The translations under genes and the position numbers were made by a program. The notes under the pieces were generated by a model. The model worked only from the letters and a program-made list of their open reading frames with translations, did not search any database and was not told where the DNA came from. This document shows positions 19,070 through 28,826 of a stretch of DNA of 64,000 nt, one piece after another. The stretch lies in the NCBI GenBank assembly GCA_002256425.1, contig NKIZ01000001.1, positions 1-64,000 of the forward strand. Reading direction: 5' to 3'. Position 1 is the stretch's first letter, and each line of letters opens with the position of its first letter. This stretch comes from Alphaproteobacteria bacterium PA2. Lineage in GTDB: Bacteria; Pseudomonadota; Alphaproteobacteria; Caulobacterales; Caulobacteraceae.

Positions 19070-20134
19070 ATGGCCCGGGTCACACTGAGACAACTTCTCG
19101 ATCACGCCGCCGAGCAGGGCTATGGCGTTCCCGCCTTCAACATCAACAATATGGAACAGGGCCTGGCCATTATGGAGGCCGCCCAGAAGACCGACTCGCC
19201 GGTCATCATCCAGGCCAGCCGTGGCGCCCGCTCCTACGCCAATGACATCGTCCTCAAGCACCTGATCGACGCCCTGGCGGAACTCTATCCGCACATTCCG
19301 ATCTGCATGCACCAGGACCACGGCAATGACGAAGCCACCTGCGCCACCGCCATCCAGCACGGCTTCACCTCGGTGATGATGGACGGCTCCCTGGCCGCCG
19401 ACGGCAAGACCCCGGCTGACTACGACTACAATGTGCGGGTCACCAAGGCCGTGGTGGACATGGCCCACTGGGTCGGCGCCAGCGTTGAGGGCGAACTGGG
19501 CGTTCTGGGCTCTCTGGAAACCGGCATGGGCGAGAAGGAAGACGGGCACGGCTTTGAAGGCAAGCTCGGCCACGACCAGCTGCTGACCGATCCCGATCAG
19601 GCCGTGGACTTCGTCAAGGCTACCGGCGTCGACGCCCTGGCCATCGCCATGGGCACCAGCCATGGCGCCTACAAGTTCACCCGCAAGCCGGACGGCGACG
19701 TCCTGGCCATGAACGTGATCGAGGAAATCCACCGCCGCCTGCCCAATACCCACCTGGTCATGCACGGCTCATCCAGCGTGCCGCAGGACCTGCAGGACAT
19801 CATCAACCAGTATGGCGGTCAGATGCCCCAGACCTGGGGCGTGCCGGTGGAAGAGATCCAGCGGGGCATCAAGCACGGCGTCCGCAAGATCAATATCGAC
19901 ACCGACAACCGCATGGCCATGACCGGCGCCATCCGCAAGATCCTGGTGGAGAACCCCGGCGAGTTCGATCCGCGCAAATACCTCAAGCCCGCCATGGACG
20001 CCATGAAGGCCGTCTGCCTGCAGCGCTTCGAGGAATTCGGCACGGCGGGACAGGCGTCAAAGATCCGCCCGATCCCCCTGTCGGACATGTCCAAGCGTTA
20101 CGCCAAGGGCGAACTGACCCCGAAGATCGGCTGA
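19070..20134 (+). CDS. fba: Class II fructose-bisphosphate aldolase
   Basis: A 354-residue zinc-dependent aldolase that splits or forms fructose-1,6-bisphosphate. Zn ligand regions are HQDHGNDE and [13 protein letters not shown], with MHGSSSVP and [14 protein letters not shown] in the C-terminal half. The pattern fits the Calvin-cycle-subtype class II enzymes (CbbA-like) used widely in alphaproteobacteria for glycolysis and gluconeogenesis. AAAGGAG lies about 8 bases before the ATG; a longer in-frame reading runs back through pgk and was rejected. Confidence 0.96.
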   Translation: MARVTLRQLLDHAAEQGYGVPAFNINNMEQGLAIMEAAQKTDSPVIIQASRGARSYANDIVLKHLIDALAELYPHIPICMHQDHGNDEATCATAIQHGFTSVMMDGSLAADGKTPADYDYNVRVTKAVVDMAHWVGASVEGELGVLGSLETGMGEKEDGHGFEGKLGHDQLLTDPDQAVDFVKATGVDALAIAMGTSHGAYKFTRKPDGDVLAMNVIEEIHRRLPNTHLVMHGSSSVPQDLQDIINQYGGQMPQTWGVPVEEIQRGIKHGVRKINIDTDNRMAMTGAIRKILVENPGEFDPRKYLKPAMDAMKAVCLQRFEEFGTAGQASKIRPIPLSDMSKRYAKGELTPKIG

Positions 20135-20144
20135 TCCGGACACC

Positions 20145-20171
20145 GGTCGGGCGGCTCCGCGCCACCCGACC
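20145..20171. terminator. Hairpin between convergent fba and MHS transporter genes
   Basis: GGTCGGG / CCCGACC with an inner GGC/GCC extension makes a strong stem in the convergent gap. There is no clear T-run on either side, so an intrinsic terminator is plausible but unproven. Confidence 0.4.
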
Positions 20172-20179
20172 CGCAGACG

Positions 20180-21826
20180 TCAGTCGACGTTCGCGCCGCG
20201 CATTTCCTTCACGAACAGGCCGCCGACCACCACGGTGAAGGCCGCGACGACAATCGGGTACCAGAGCCCGTAATAAATATTGCCTGTGGCCGCGACCATG
20301 GCGAAGGCCGTGGTGGGCAGGAAGCCGCCGAACCAGCCATTGCCCACATGATAGGGCAGGCTCATGGAGGTATAGCGGACCTGGGCCGGGAACATTTCCA
20401 CCAGGGCGGCCGCCACCGGGCCGTAGACCATGGTCACATAGAGCACCAGCAGGAAGAGCAGGCCCACCACCCTGGGCTTGTCCATCTTCGCCGGGTCTGA
20501 CTTGGCCGGATAGCCCGCCTTGGCCAGCTGCGCTGTCAGGGCCTTGCCCCAGGCCGTCCTGGCCTCGGTGAAGGCCTTTTTCTCCATGGCTCGGCCATCG
20601 AAGCTGGCCACCGTGGTCGTCCCGATCCTGATGGAGGCCACCGTCCCCGGCGCCGCCGCCTGGTTGGAATAGGAAACGCCTGCCGTTGCCAGGGCGGTCT
20701 TGGCGATGTCGCAGGACTTGGCGAAGGTCTGCTTGCCCACCGGGTCGAACTGGAAGGTGCAGTCGGCGGGATCGGCGATCACGGTCACCGGCGCGGAGGC
20801 GGTGGCTGCAGCCAGCTGTGGATTGGCCGCGACAGTCAGGGCCTTGAAGATCGGGAAATAGGTCAGGGCCGCCAGCAGACAGCCCACCAGAATGATCGGC
20901 TTGCGGCCGATCCTGTCTGACAGCCAGCCGAAAACCACAAAGAAGGGCGTCCCCAGCAGCAGGGCCAGGGCCACCAGCTGATTGGTCAGGACGCCGTCGA
21001 CCTTGAGGGTCTTTTCCAGGAAGAACAGGGCGTAGAACTGGCCGGTATACCAGACCACAGCCTGGCCGGCGGTGAGGCCCAGCAAGGCGAGGATCACCAG
21101 TTTCAGATTGCTCCACTTGCCGAAGGCGTCGGTCAGGGGGGCCTTGGAGGTGGTGCCCTCATCCACCATCCGTTGAAAGACGGGGCTTTCGTTCAACTTT
21201 AAACGAATCCACAGACTGACCGCCAGAAGGAGGCTGGAAACCAGGAAGGGTATCCGCCAGCCCCATTCCTTGAAGGCCTCTTCGCCTACCTGGGTACGCA
21301 CGAGGATGATGACGATCAGGGAGAGGAAGAGACCCAGGGTCGCCGTGGTCTGGATCCAGCTGGTGTAGAAACCCCGACGCCCGGGAGGCGCATGTTCGGC
21401 CACATAGGTGGCGGCGCCGCCATACTCACCCCCCAGGGCAAGGCCCTGGACTAGGCGCATGAGGATCAGGGCGATGGGCGCCGCGACGCCTATGGTCTTG
21501 TAGTCAGGCAGCAGGCCAACCGCGAAGGTCGACAGACCCATGAGCAGCATGGTCACGAGAAAGGTGTTCTTCCGACCCCAGAGATCCCCAAGCCGCCCGA
21601 AGACCAGGGCGCCGAACGGCCGCACCGCAAAGCCGGCCGCAAAGGCCATGAGGGCGAAGATATAGCCTGTGGTCTCGTTCACCCCTGAGAAGAAGTGCCC
21701 GGTAATGAAGCTGGCCAGGGAGCCATAGAGATAGAAGTCGTACCATTCGAAAATGGTGCCGGCCGACGATGCGCCGATGATCAGGCCATCATTGCGCGCG
21801 CCTGTCTTGGCGGTCTCTGTGGTCAT
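20180..21826 (-). CDS. MFS transporter, metabolite:H+ symporter (MHS) type, with periplasmic insertion
   Basis: A 548-residue, 12-helix transporter of the MHS/sugar-transporter type (shikimate, alpha-ketoglutarate or proline/betaine permease-like). Signature loops are GRLGDLWGRKNTF after TM2 and GWLSDRIGRKP after TM8. Residues about 332-448, between TM9 and TM10 and thus on the periplasmic side, form an extra hydrophilic domain with two cysteines (residues 356 and 372). The ATG at 21826 has GGAGGG upstream; the longer reading adds an Arg-rich, non-conserved lead. The substrate is unknown. Confidence 0.82.
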   Translation of the reverse strand: MTTETAKTGARNDGLIIGASSAGTIFEWYDFYLYGSLASFITGHFFSGVNETTGYIFALMAFAAGFAVRPFGALVFGRLGDLWGRKNTFLVTMLLMGLSTFAVGLLPDYKTIGVAAPIALILMRLVQGLALGGEYGGAATYVAEHAPPGRRGFYTSWIQTTATLGLFLSLIVIILVRTQVGEEAFKEWGWRIPFLVSSLLLAVSLWIRLKLNESPVFQRMVDEGTTSKAPLTDAFGKWSNLKLVILALLGLTAGQAVVWYTGQFYALFFLEKTLKVDGVLTNQLVALALLLGTPFFVVFGWLSDRIGRKPIILVGCLLAALTYFPIFKALTVAANPQLAAATASAPVTVIADPADCTFQFDPVGKQTFAKSCDIAKTALATAGVSYSNQAAAPGTVASIRIGTTTVASFDGRAMEKKAFTEARTAWGKALTAQLAKAGYPAKSDPAKMDKPRVVGLLFLLVLYVTMVYGPVAAALVEMFPAQVRYTSMSLPYHVGNGWFGGFLPTTAFAMVAATGNIYYGLWYPIVVAAFTVVVGGLFVKEMRGANVD

Positions 21827-21870
21827 GGTTCCCTCCCCCGGAATCTCGCGGGAGGTTAGGGGCGGAAATC

Positions 21871-23154
21871 TCAGCGGTCCAGCGGAGTCAGGGCCTTGAG
21901 CTGCAGACCTGCCCAGACACTGGCCGGGCGCTCGGCAAGGCGCTCGGCGCATAGGTTGCTGGCCAAAGCGGTTTCTCCGGCGCGGACGGCCGCGACCAGC
22001 AGGGTGCGCTGGAAGACATCGCGCTGGGCGTGGCTGCCGCCAAAGATGGAAAGCTGATGCCTCACTGGGGCGATGTGCCGGACCACAGCCGCGTAATCTT
22101 CACGCCCAAAGGCGACCAGGCCCCTGGCCACCGCCAGACCCGCCGTAGCCGTCGCGAGCCAGTTTGTCCCGCCACTGTCCGGCGTGCGGACGAGTTCCTC
22201 CAGCTCGGCGACCCTCCGCTCTGCTTCAGCAAGCCGACCGGCGCACACCATGGCCAGCAGGGCATGAAGGTCGTTGAATACATACCAGGGCGCCGGATCC
22301 TTGGCCGCCCAGGCGTCAGCCAGCCGGGACCAGCGATCCCCCACATCGATGCCGTCCAGATGCAGCCGCCAGAGCAGGCTGCCGCCATCGGCCATGGAAA
22401 GCGCTGTATCTCCCGTATCCGGCCCGGTGAGCACGGTGTCCAGGGCTGCGAAGGCGCCGGCATGATCCATCTGCTCCAGACCGAAGATCGCCCGGTGCCA
22501 GGCGCAGTGGATGCGCAGCAGGGTGTCCCGGGTCCAGGCCGGTCTACGCTGGTCGAGGAAGTCGATCCCTGTCTCGGTCTGGCCCAGCATTTCATTCACA
22601 TGGGTCACGGCGTGGATGGCCCAGACATCCTCCGGGTCAGAGGCCAGGGCCGCCATGCCCGCAGTCCGGGCCCGGTCATACTCGCCGCATTCCTCAAGCC
22701 CGAAGGCCGCCATGCCCAGGACATAGCCGCGGCGCTCGCCCTCATAATGCGGCAGGGCGCGGGCGACCCGATCGCGCAGGTTCTTCGCCTCGCCCAGGAA
22801 GAAATCCAGCTGGTGGCCGACCAGCAGGGCCAGACAATCTGTCGGCGCCTCGGCCAGGCGGGCGTCGAGGATCCGGCTTGCGGCATGCCAGTCGCCAGCG
22901 ATCCACTGCTCGATAGCGGCGGCGTGAGCCCGGTCTTCGTCAGACCGGGGCGCAAGACCCTCCAGGGCCCGGGCGCCGCCCAGGGCGTCCCTCTTCTCGC
23001 TGGCCATCAGGCCCAGATAGGCGCGCAGGGCCCTGGGCATGAAGGCCTCCGGGTCCCGGGACATGGCTGAATGTGTCGTCGCCACAACAAGGGGGTCGAA
23101 CCGGAAGAGCTGGTCGATGGCGGCGTCCATCAGGTCGGCAGAAGCTTGGGTCAT
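21871..23154 (-). CDS. TTC38-like tetratricopeptide repeat protein
   Basis: A 427-residue alpha-helical protein without a signal peptide. The pattern matches the TTC38 family of TPR proteins: YLGLMASEKRDALGGAR, HAVTHVNEMLGQTETGIDFL, WRLHLDGIDVG and a C-terminal RDVFQRTLLVAAVRAG. Its biochemical role is unknown in bacteria. The ATG at 23154 is preferred (CGGAG 7 bases upstream); an in-frame ATG at 23193 would add 13 residues. It is divergent from a TetR gene and shares its operator region. Confidence 0.72.
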   Translation of the reverse strand: MTQASADLMDAAIDQLFRFDPLVVATTHSAMSRDPEAFMPRALRAYLGLMASEKRDALGGARALEGLAPRSDEDRAHAAAIEQWIAGDWHAASRILDARLAEAPTDCLALLVGHQLDFFLGEAKNLRDRVARALPHYEGERRGYVLGMAAFGLEECGEYDRARTAGMAALASDPEDVWAIHAVTHVNEMLGQTETGIDFLDQRRPAWTRDTLLRIHCAWHRAIFGLEQMDHAGAFAALDTVLTGPDTGDTALSMADGGSLLWRLHLDGIDVGDRWSRLADAWAAKDPAPWYVFNDLHALLAMVCAGRLAEAERRVAELEELVRTPDSGGTNWLATATAGLAVARGLVAFGREDYAAVVRHIAPVRHQLSIFGGSHAQRDVFQRTLLVAAVRAGETALASNLCAERLAERPASVWAGLQLKALTPLDR

Positions 23155-23251
23155 GCGGGCTCCGGGTTCAGCGTTTCTGCTTGTCCCTGTCATTCCAGGC
23201 CTCTGGCAAGCCTCGATTTGATGACCGGGGGTTTTGATTGCAGATTCATAT

Positions 23252-23288
23252 TGACAGTATGACAGTCATTTTGGCAGTATTACTGCCA
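23252..23288. promoter_or_regulatory. Two tandem operator-like palindromes for the adjacent TetR regulator
   Basis: TGGCAGTA-T-TACTGCCA (23272-23288) is a perfect 8-bp inverted repeat ending on the first base of the TetR start codon. A related imperfect palindrome, TGACAGTATGACAGTCA (23252-23268), lies exactly 20 bases upstream, centre to centre. This is the typical layout of an autoregulating TetR repressor that may also control the divergent TPR gene. Confidence 0.6.
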
Positions 23289-23884
23289 TGCAGTCCTCGC
23301 CGACACTCCGAGCCCGCAATCGCGACGCAACATCCCAGCTGATCCTGGAGGCAGTGGGCCAGTGTCTGCGTGACACCAGCCTGACCGACCTGACCTTTGC
23401 ACAGGTGGCCAGGGCCTCTGGCGTCGGCGAGCGGACGGTCTATCGCTACTTTCCTACCAAGGATCACCTGCTCGATGGCTGGTGGCGCGTTCACAAGCAA
23501 AGCCTGGGGCAGGAGACCTTTCCCAGCACCGCATCCGAACTGGAGGCCTTTCCCCTCAAGGCCTTTCCAAAGTTCGACGCCGACGCCGAGGTCATGCGCG
23601 GGGCCGTCCTCTCTCCGCAGGGGCGCGCCATGACACTGGCGCGGAACACGGATCGTATGCAGGCCATTCGTCTGGCCGTCCGGTCCGAGGTCGGCGAGCT
23701 CTCCGAGGAGGACGAAACCGCCCTCTGCGCCGCCCTTCAACTCCTGCAGTCAGCGACCGCCTGGCTGACCATGCGCGACTACTGGGGACTGACTGGCGAC
23801 CAGTCCGGCGCTGCCGCCAGCCGGGCCATCCAGGCCCTGTTCAAACTCGCCCGCCAGGGCGAATACCCGGAGTTAAAGTCATGA
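23288..23884 (+). CDS. TetR/AcrR family transcriptional regulator
   Basis: A 198-residue regulator with an N-terminal helix-turn-helix: TDLTFAQVARASGVGERTVYRYFPTKDHLL (about residues 33-62), the TetR hallmark. The C-terminal ligand domain is diverged and gives no ligand clue. The start codon touches the last base of a perfect palindrome, so it probably represses itself. It overlaps the downstream gene by ATGA, which suggests that they act together. Confidence 0.85.
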   Translation: MQSSPTLRARNRDATSQLILEAVGQCLRDTSLTDLTFAQVARASGVGERTVYRYFPTKDHLLDGWWRVHKQSLGQETFPSTASELEAFPLKAFPKFDADAEVMRGAVLSPQGRAMTLARNTDRMQAIRLAVRSEVGELSEEDETALCAALQLLQSATAWLTMRDYWGLTGDQSGAAASRAIQALFKLARQGEYPELKS

Positions 23885-24348
23885 TCCTTCACGCTTCCAT
23901 CTGCGCCCACGATCCCCTGAACGTCGCCCGGGTCCTGGCCGAACTCTGGACAGGCGAGGCCCTGCCCTTCGCCCCGGTGCCAGGCGCCTGGATCGCCATG
24001 GCCGGCGACGACCGCGGTTCAGGCATTGAGGTCTATCCAGCGGGGCGCGCCCTCATGCCCGGGTCTGGTGAGAACATGTTCGAGACCGTGGACCTTCCCC
24101 AGATCCCGGCCTACGGCTCGACCCATCTGGCCATCCAGAGCCCGCTGTCCCTGGACGAGATCAAGGCCATGGCCGCCCGTGAGGGCTGGCGCGCCGTGCA
24201 GTGTTCCCGGGGCGGCATGTTTGACGTCATCGAGTTCTGGTTGGAAGGCAGGACCATGATCGAAGTCCTGACCACCGACATGCAGGCGGACTATACGGCG
24301 ACCTCGTCCATCGAAGCCTGGCGGGAAGCCATCGGCCAGATGGGCTGA
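23881..24348 (+). CDS. Hypothetical protein co-translated with the TetR gene
   Basis: A 155-residue soluble protein that begins LHASICAHDPLNVARVLAELW and contains STHLAIQSPLSLDEIKAMAAREGWRAV, a pattern reminiscent of a single glyoxalase/VOC-type fold (paired His/Glu strands) although the metal ligands cannot be assigned with confidence. It starts at 23881, overlapping the TetR stop by ATGA; a much longer in-frame reading inside the TetR gene was rejected. Its function is unknown. Confidence 0.65.
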   Translation: MILHASICAHDPLNVARVLAELWTGEALPFAPVPGAWIAMAGDDRGSGIEVYPAGRALMPGSGENMFETVDLPQIPAYGSTHLAIQSPLSLDEIKAMAAREGWRAVQCSRGGMFDVIEFWLEGRTMIEVLTTDMQADYTATSSIEAWREAIGQMG

Positions 24349-24353
24349 AGGAC

Positions 24354-25838
24354 CTAGCCTTCCTGTTCCGCCACAGCCCGGGCCCGGTGCAGGTCGGAAA
24401 TCCGGGCGCGGGTGGCGGCATGGTCATGCTTCGAAATGCTGAACTGGGCGTAGAGCAGAACAGCGATCAGGCCCGGTATGAGCGAGATCGGGCCCATGAA
24501 CAGGGCCAGCTGATGGACGATCTCCGGCGCCACAGTGCCGGGCTTGGCGCGTTCCGGGAAGGCAATCAGGGTCAGGACCAGTCCTGCCAGGGCCGCGCCG
24601 ACAGCGGTGTCCAGTTTGGCGAACAGGGCGCGGGTTGAATAGAGAACCCCTTCCTGACGCAGACCGAACTTGACCTCGTTTTCGTCCGCCACATCGGCCA
24701 GGGCGCTCAGAACCGAAATGCTGAGAATGGCGCCAGATCCATAGCTGGCCGCCGAGAACGTCACGAGGGTGATCAGCAGTCGCGGGTCACCGTTCTCGAA
24801 CATGAAGCCCGAAAGACGCAAGAGGACAGCCAGGCAGGGGAAGATTGCATTGCCAAGGGCCGACCAGATGATGATCCGGCGCTTGCTCCATCGGCCGTGC
24901 AGTCGCGGGGTCAGAAGCAGGGCCGCCACGAACCCGGCGGCGCTGCCGACCACATACCAGCGCAGCAGTTCTGAAGAGAGCTCCCAGTAATAGGTCGCCA
25001 CATAGAGGTTCAGGGTTTCCCGAACCCCCAGCATCAGCGAGGCTGCAAACAGGCCGGCCAGCAGCCACACATAGTTGCGGTTGGCCAGCACCTTGCCGAT
25101 GTCCTTCAGGAATTCAAAGGGCGAGAAGGGGGCCTGATCGGCCGGTGGCTTGGGCAGGCGGGGAATCTGGTCCCGGGTGAACCAGGACGATGCGAAGAGG
25201 ATCGCCATGGCCGATACGGCGGCCAGGATGGAAAACGGCAGGTAGGGTTCAGGATTGAGCAGCCCCCGCGGATATTCCGGCGTCGCCTTGAAGAAGAAGG
25301 TCAGGGCGATGAGGGAAATGGCCGTTCCTCCGATCCAGGTCGAGAAATTGTTCCAGGCCATGACCTGGCTGCGCTCGATATAGGAATGGGAGAGCTCTCC
25401 CCCGAGGGCCAGGTGCGGTGTGTGGAACACCCCCATGGAAACTCTCAGGCCGACAACCGAACAGGTGAACCAGGCAAAGAGGGCGTTATGGTCCAATCCC
25501 GCCGGCGGATTGAAGATCGCAAAGAAGAACAGGGCGATGGGGATCGGGGCGGCGAACATATAGGGGTGCCGGCGGCCCCACTTGGATCGTGTGCGGTCTG
25601 ACAGGGACCCGATGATCGGGTCAGCAAAGCCATCGATCACGAAGGACAGGGAAATGGCGAGACCCGCCATCCAGCCCGGCAGGCCAAGCACCTGATTATA
25701 ATAGAGCAATCCATAGGAGCTCAGGGAAAACAGGGCGATCGTTTCGGCGGCGCTGCCAATGCCGAAGGCCAGCTTTGTCCGCAGCCTCAGGGGCGGCGCT
25801 TCAGCCGATGCGTCTCCGACGGAATGTCCATCGCCCAT
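24354..25838 (-). CDS. GPH-family (MelB-like) MFS sugar/glycoside:cation symporter
   Basis: A 494-residue transporter with 12 predicted helices. It shows the glycoside-pentoside-hexuronide family signature DGFADPIIGSLSDRTRSKWGRRHPYM after TM2, with the conserved Asp pairs used for cation coupling. It should import a glycoside or related compound with H+ or Na+. The start at ATG 25838 has GGGAGG about 7 bases upstream; earlier in-frame codons lack an SD. It is convergent with the TetR operon. Confidence 0.85.
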   Translation of the reverse strand: MGDGHSVGDASAEAPPLRLRTKLAFGIGSAAETIALFSLSSYGLLYYNQVLGLPGWMAGLAISLSFVIDGFADPIIGSLSDRTRSKWGRRHPYMFAAPIPIALFFFAIFNPPAGLDHNALFAWFTCSVVGLRVSMGVFHTPHLALGGELSHSYIERSQVMAWNNFSTWIGGTAISLIALTFFFKATPEYPRGLLNPEPYLPFSILAAVSAMAILFASSWFTRDQIPRLPKPPADQAPFSPFEFLKDIGKVLANRNYVWLLAGLFAASLMLGVRETLNLYVATYYWELSSELLRWYVVGSAAGFVAALLLTPRLHGRWSKRRIIIWSALGNAIFPCLAVLLRLSGFMFENGDPRLLITLVTFSAASYGSGAILSISVLSALADVADENEVKFGLRQEGVLYSTRALFAKLDTAVGAALAGLVLTLIAFPERAKPGTVAPEIVHQLALFMGPISLIPGLIAVLLYAQFSISKHDHAATRARISDLHRARAVAEQEG

Positions 25839-25927
25839 TTCCGGCCTCCCAGCCAGCTTGTGGTCGCTGGTCAATCCAATAGGAGGGGCGATTGCGACCC
25901 CCGTCAAATGGAACCCGGAGGGAAGGC

Positions 25928-26476
25928 CTAGAAGCTGGAGCCGGGCGTCAGGAGGAACTCCAGCTCTTCGGGAGTCGAAGCTCGCCCAAGGATCTCGTTT
26001 CGGTGCGGAAAGCGACCAAAGCGATCGATCACCGCCTTGTGCCGAATTTCGAAGTCCAGGTTCCGCTCCAGACCCGGCTGGGAGAACAGGCGGACAGCCT
26101 CCAGATGGACGATGGCGGACTCACTGTGCATGTAGGGCATGTAGAGGAAGGCGCGGGCGTCGGGGCCCAGAGCCTTGTCGGCGCCCAACTCCACTGCGGT
26201 CTGGGCGAGGATCAGGGCGACGGGATCATTGCTGAAGGACTGGGGCTGACCCCGATGAATGTTCCGGGAAAACTGGTCGATGACGATGATCTCCGCCAGC
26301 CGGCCCTCGGCGGTTGCCCGCCAGGACCAAAGCTCGCCGCGCACGGCGGCGTTCAGCACTTCGCCGAAACGGGCGGCGACCTCTGAGTCAAAGGCGTCAG
26401 ACTTATGGAACCAGGCCTTGGGGGTGATTTCGCGGAACCAGAAATCGATAACGCTGTCGGCTTCAGCCAGGGTCAT
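25928..26476 (-). CDS. DUF924 family protein
   Basis: A 182-residue alpha-helical protein of the DUF924 family, recognised by VIDFWFREITPKAWFHKSDAFD, LAEIIVIDQFSRNIHRG, LYMPYMHSE and FPHRNEILGR, all conserved in that family. Its fold is TPR-like; no enzymatic role is established. The ATG at 26476 is favoured over an in-frame TTG at 26485, which would sit directly on the GAGGA site. Confidence 0.82.
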   Translation of the reverse strand: MTLAEADSVIDFWFREITPKAWFHKSDAFDSEVAARFGEVLNAAVRGELWSWRATAEGRLAEIIVIDQFSRNIHRGQPQSFSNDPVALILAQTAVELGADKALGPDARAFLYMPYMHSESAIVHLEAVRLFSQPGLERNLDFEIRHKAVIDRFGRFPHRNEILGRASTPEELEFLLTPGSSF

Positions 26477-26514
26477 TGCGCGCAAATCCTCAAATCACAG
26501 GCCGATCCTACAGC

Positions 26515-26541
26515 AAAAAGGGCGCCCCTGCGGACGCCCTT
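26515..26541 (-). terminator. Rho-independent terminator after the fatty-acid oxidation gene
   Basis: On the minus strand, AAGGGCG / CGCCCTT form a stem with a 10-base loop and run into TTTTT, about 30 bases after the stop of the 26570-28651 gene. Confidence 0.8.
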
Positions 26542-26569
26542 CCCACTTTTAGTTCAATATTGAACGACC

Positions 26570-28651
26570 CTAGAGGTCGGAGAACTTCTTGCCGTCGGCG
26601 ACCAGCTTTTCGAGGGCTGCAGCAGGCTTGAACTCATCGCCCATGGTGGCCTGGAACTCCTGCATCTTGGCCAGCACCTTGGCCGCGCCGATCTGGTCGC
26701 CGTACCACATGGGGCCGCCGCGATAGACAGGCCAGCCATAGCCGTTCTGCCAGACCACATCGATATCGCTGGCGCGGATGGCCTTGCCCTCTTCGAGGAT
26801 CTTCATGCCCTCATTGATCATCGGATAGATGCAGCGCTCGAGGATTTCCTCATCGCCGATGGTCCGGGGATTGGCGCCCGACTTGACGATGAAGTCGTGG
26901 ATCACCTTCTCGGTGAAGGGGCTGGGCTTGGCGTTGCGATTCTCGTCGTAGTCGTAATAGCCGGCGCCGGTCTTCTGGCCCCGACGATCGGCTTCACACA
27001 GGACGTCTCGGATGGTGGCGCCGTTGGACTTTTCCTTGACCCAGCCGATATCCAGGCCGGCCAGATCGCTCATGGCGAAGGGGCCCATGGGGAAGCCGAA
27101 GTCATAGAGAACGCGATCGATATCCCAGGGCATGGCGCCTTCCAGCACCAGCTTCTGGGCTTCCCGCTGGCGGGCGCCGAGAATGCGGTTACCGACGAAA
27201 CCGGGGCAGACCCCGACCAGGGCGGCGACCTTGCCGATCTGCTTGGCCAGCTTCATCGACGTGGCGATGACGGACTTCGAAGTGTGATCCGCGCGGACGA
27301 TTTCCAGCAGCTTCATGACATTGGCCGGCGAGAAGAAGTGCAGGCCGATCACCGCTTCAGGACGCTTGGTGACCGAGGCGATCTCGTCAATGTTCAGGCC
27401 AGACGTGTTGGTGGCCAGGATCGCGCCGGGTTTGCAGATGGCGTCCAGCTTGGTGAAGATGTCCTTCTTGATGTCCATGCGCTCGAACACCGCCTCGATG
27501 ACCAGGTCGACGTCGGCGAAGGACTCTTCCATGGAGAGGGAGCCGGTGATCAGGGCCATGCGCTCTTCCACCTGGGCGGCGGTGATGCCGCCGCGGGCGG
27601 CCGTGCGCTCATAGTTCTTGCGGATGGTGGCCAGGCCGCGATCCAGGGGCTCCTGCTTCTGCTCGACGATCACCACGGCGATGCCGACATTGGCGAAGTT
27701 CATGGAAATGCCGCCGCCCATGGTGCCGGCGCCGATCACGCCGACCTTCTTGATCGGGATCAGGGGGGTGTCATCCGGAACGTCCGGGATCTTCTGGGCC
27801 TGGCGCTCGGCGAAGAAGGAATAGCGCTGGGCGGCCGACTGGCTGCCGGTCATCAGTTCGCCGAACAGCTTGCGCTCCACGGCCAGGCCTTCGGCGAAGG
27901 GCAGGTTCACCGCCGCCTCGATGCAGCGGATATTGTATTCCGGCGCCAGGAAGCCGCGGAACTTGCGGGCATTGGCCTTGCGGAAGTCGGCGAAGATTTC
28001 CGGCTTGCCGCGGGCGGCCTCGACCTTGGTGTTGTTGTCGCGGACCTTGACCAGGGGGCGACCCTCGGCGACGGCCTTGCGGGCGAACGCGACGGCGCCT
28101 TCCTTCAGCTTGCCTTCCTCGACCAGTTCATCGATCAGGCCCATGGCCAGGGCTTCCTTGGCCGGGGCGTGACGACCCGAGGTCATCATTTCCAGGGCCT
28201 TTTCAGGGCCAGCGACCCGGGGCAGACGCTGGGTGCCGCCGGCGCCCGGCAGCAGACCCAGATTGACTTCCGGCAGACCGAAGCGGGCCGAGGGCACGCC
28301 CACGCGATAGTGGGCGACCAGGGCCACTTCCAGACCGCCGCCCAGGGCCGTGCCATGAATGGCGGCGACCACCGGCTTGGGCGAGTTCTCCATGGTGTCC
28401 TGCACGTCCTGCAGGGAGGGGCCCTTCATGGCGCCGCCGAACTCGGTGATGTCGGCGCCGGCGATGAAGGTGCGGCCTTCGCAGATCAGCACGATGGACT
28501 TGGCGGCCGGATCGGCGATGGCGGCCTTGAAACCTTCGAACAGGCCTTCGCGGACATTGGCCGACAGGGCGTTCACCGGCGGCGAGTTCAAGGTGATGAC
28601 GGCCACATCCCCGTCGAGGGTTAGGTCGGTCACCGAATTGATGGCGGTCAT
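26570..28651 (-). CDS. Multifunctional enoyl-CoA hydratase / 3-hydroxyacyl-CoA dehydrogenase
   Basis: A 693-residue fatty-acid beta-oxidation protein (FadB/FadJ/peroxisomal L-bifunctional type). Residues about 1-190 are a crotonase domain ([11 protein letters not shown] and [13 protein letters not shown] for the oxyanion hole, then [17 protein letters not shown]). Residues about 295-480 are the NAD-binding dehydrogenase domain ([27 protein letters not shown]), followed by the helical C-terminal domains ([14 protein letters not shown]-like end). It performs the second and third steps of beta-oxidation in the cytoplasm. The thiolase partner is not adjacent. Confidence 0.93.
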   Translation of the reverse strand: MTAINSVTDLTLDGDVAVITLNSPPVNALSANVREGLFEGFKAAIADPAAKSIVLICEGRTFIAGADITEFGGAMKGPSLQDVQDTMENSPKPVVAAIHGTALGGGLEVALVAHYRVGVPSARFGLPEVNLGLLPGAGGTQRLPRVAGPEKALEMMTSGRHAPAKEALAMGLIDELVEEGKLKEGAVAFARKAVAEGRPLVKVRDNNTKVEAARGKPEIFADFRKANARKFRGFLAPEYNIRCIEAAVNLPFAEGLAVERKLFGELMTGSQSAAQRYSFFAERQAQKIPDVPDDTPLIPIKKVGVIGAGTMGGGISMNFANVGIAVVIVEQKQEPLDRGLATIRKNYERTAARGGITAAQVEERMALITGSLSMEESFADVDLVIEAVFERMDIKKDIFTKLDAICKPGAILATNTSGLNIDEIASVTKRPEAVIGLHFFSPANVMKLLEIVRADHTSKSVIATSMKLAKQIGKVAALVGVCPGFVGNRILGARQREAQKLVLEGAMPWDIDRVLYDFGFPMGPFAMSDLAGLDIGWVKEKSNGATIRDVLCEADRRGQKTGAGYYDYDENRNAKPSPFTEKVIHDFIVKSGANPRTIGDEEILERCIYPMINEGMKILEEGKAIRASDIDVVWQNGYGWPVYRGGPMWYGDQIGAAKVLAKMQEFQATMGDEFKPAAALEKLVADGKKFSDL

Positions 28652-28826
28652 GTCTGGGCGTCCTCACTGGGGTGGATGAGACCGTCTCTCATGGGACGGT
28701 CCTGGAAGTTTCAAACGGCTGTTTACAGGGGCCCGGGCGGGGGGGCGAGTCAAAACTGCCGGGTCTTTGCCCGGTTGGCCGGGCAGTCTATGACCGTGAT
28801 CTCATCAATCTGGAAGGAGGGGCGAA

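Noticed and set aside
26897-28624. 575-codon forward open reading frame opposite the beta-oxidation gene
   Set aside because: Shadow of the fused hydratase/dehydrogenase; composition is low-complexity Gly/Asp/His.
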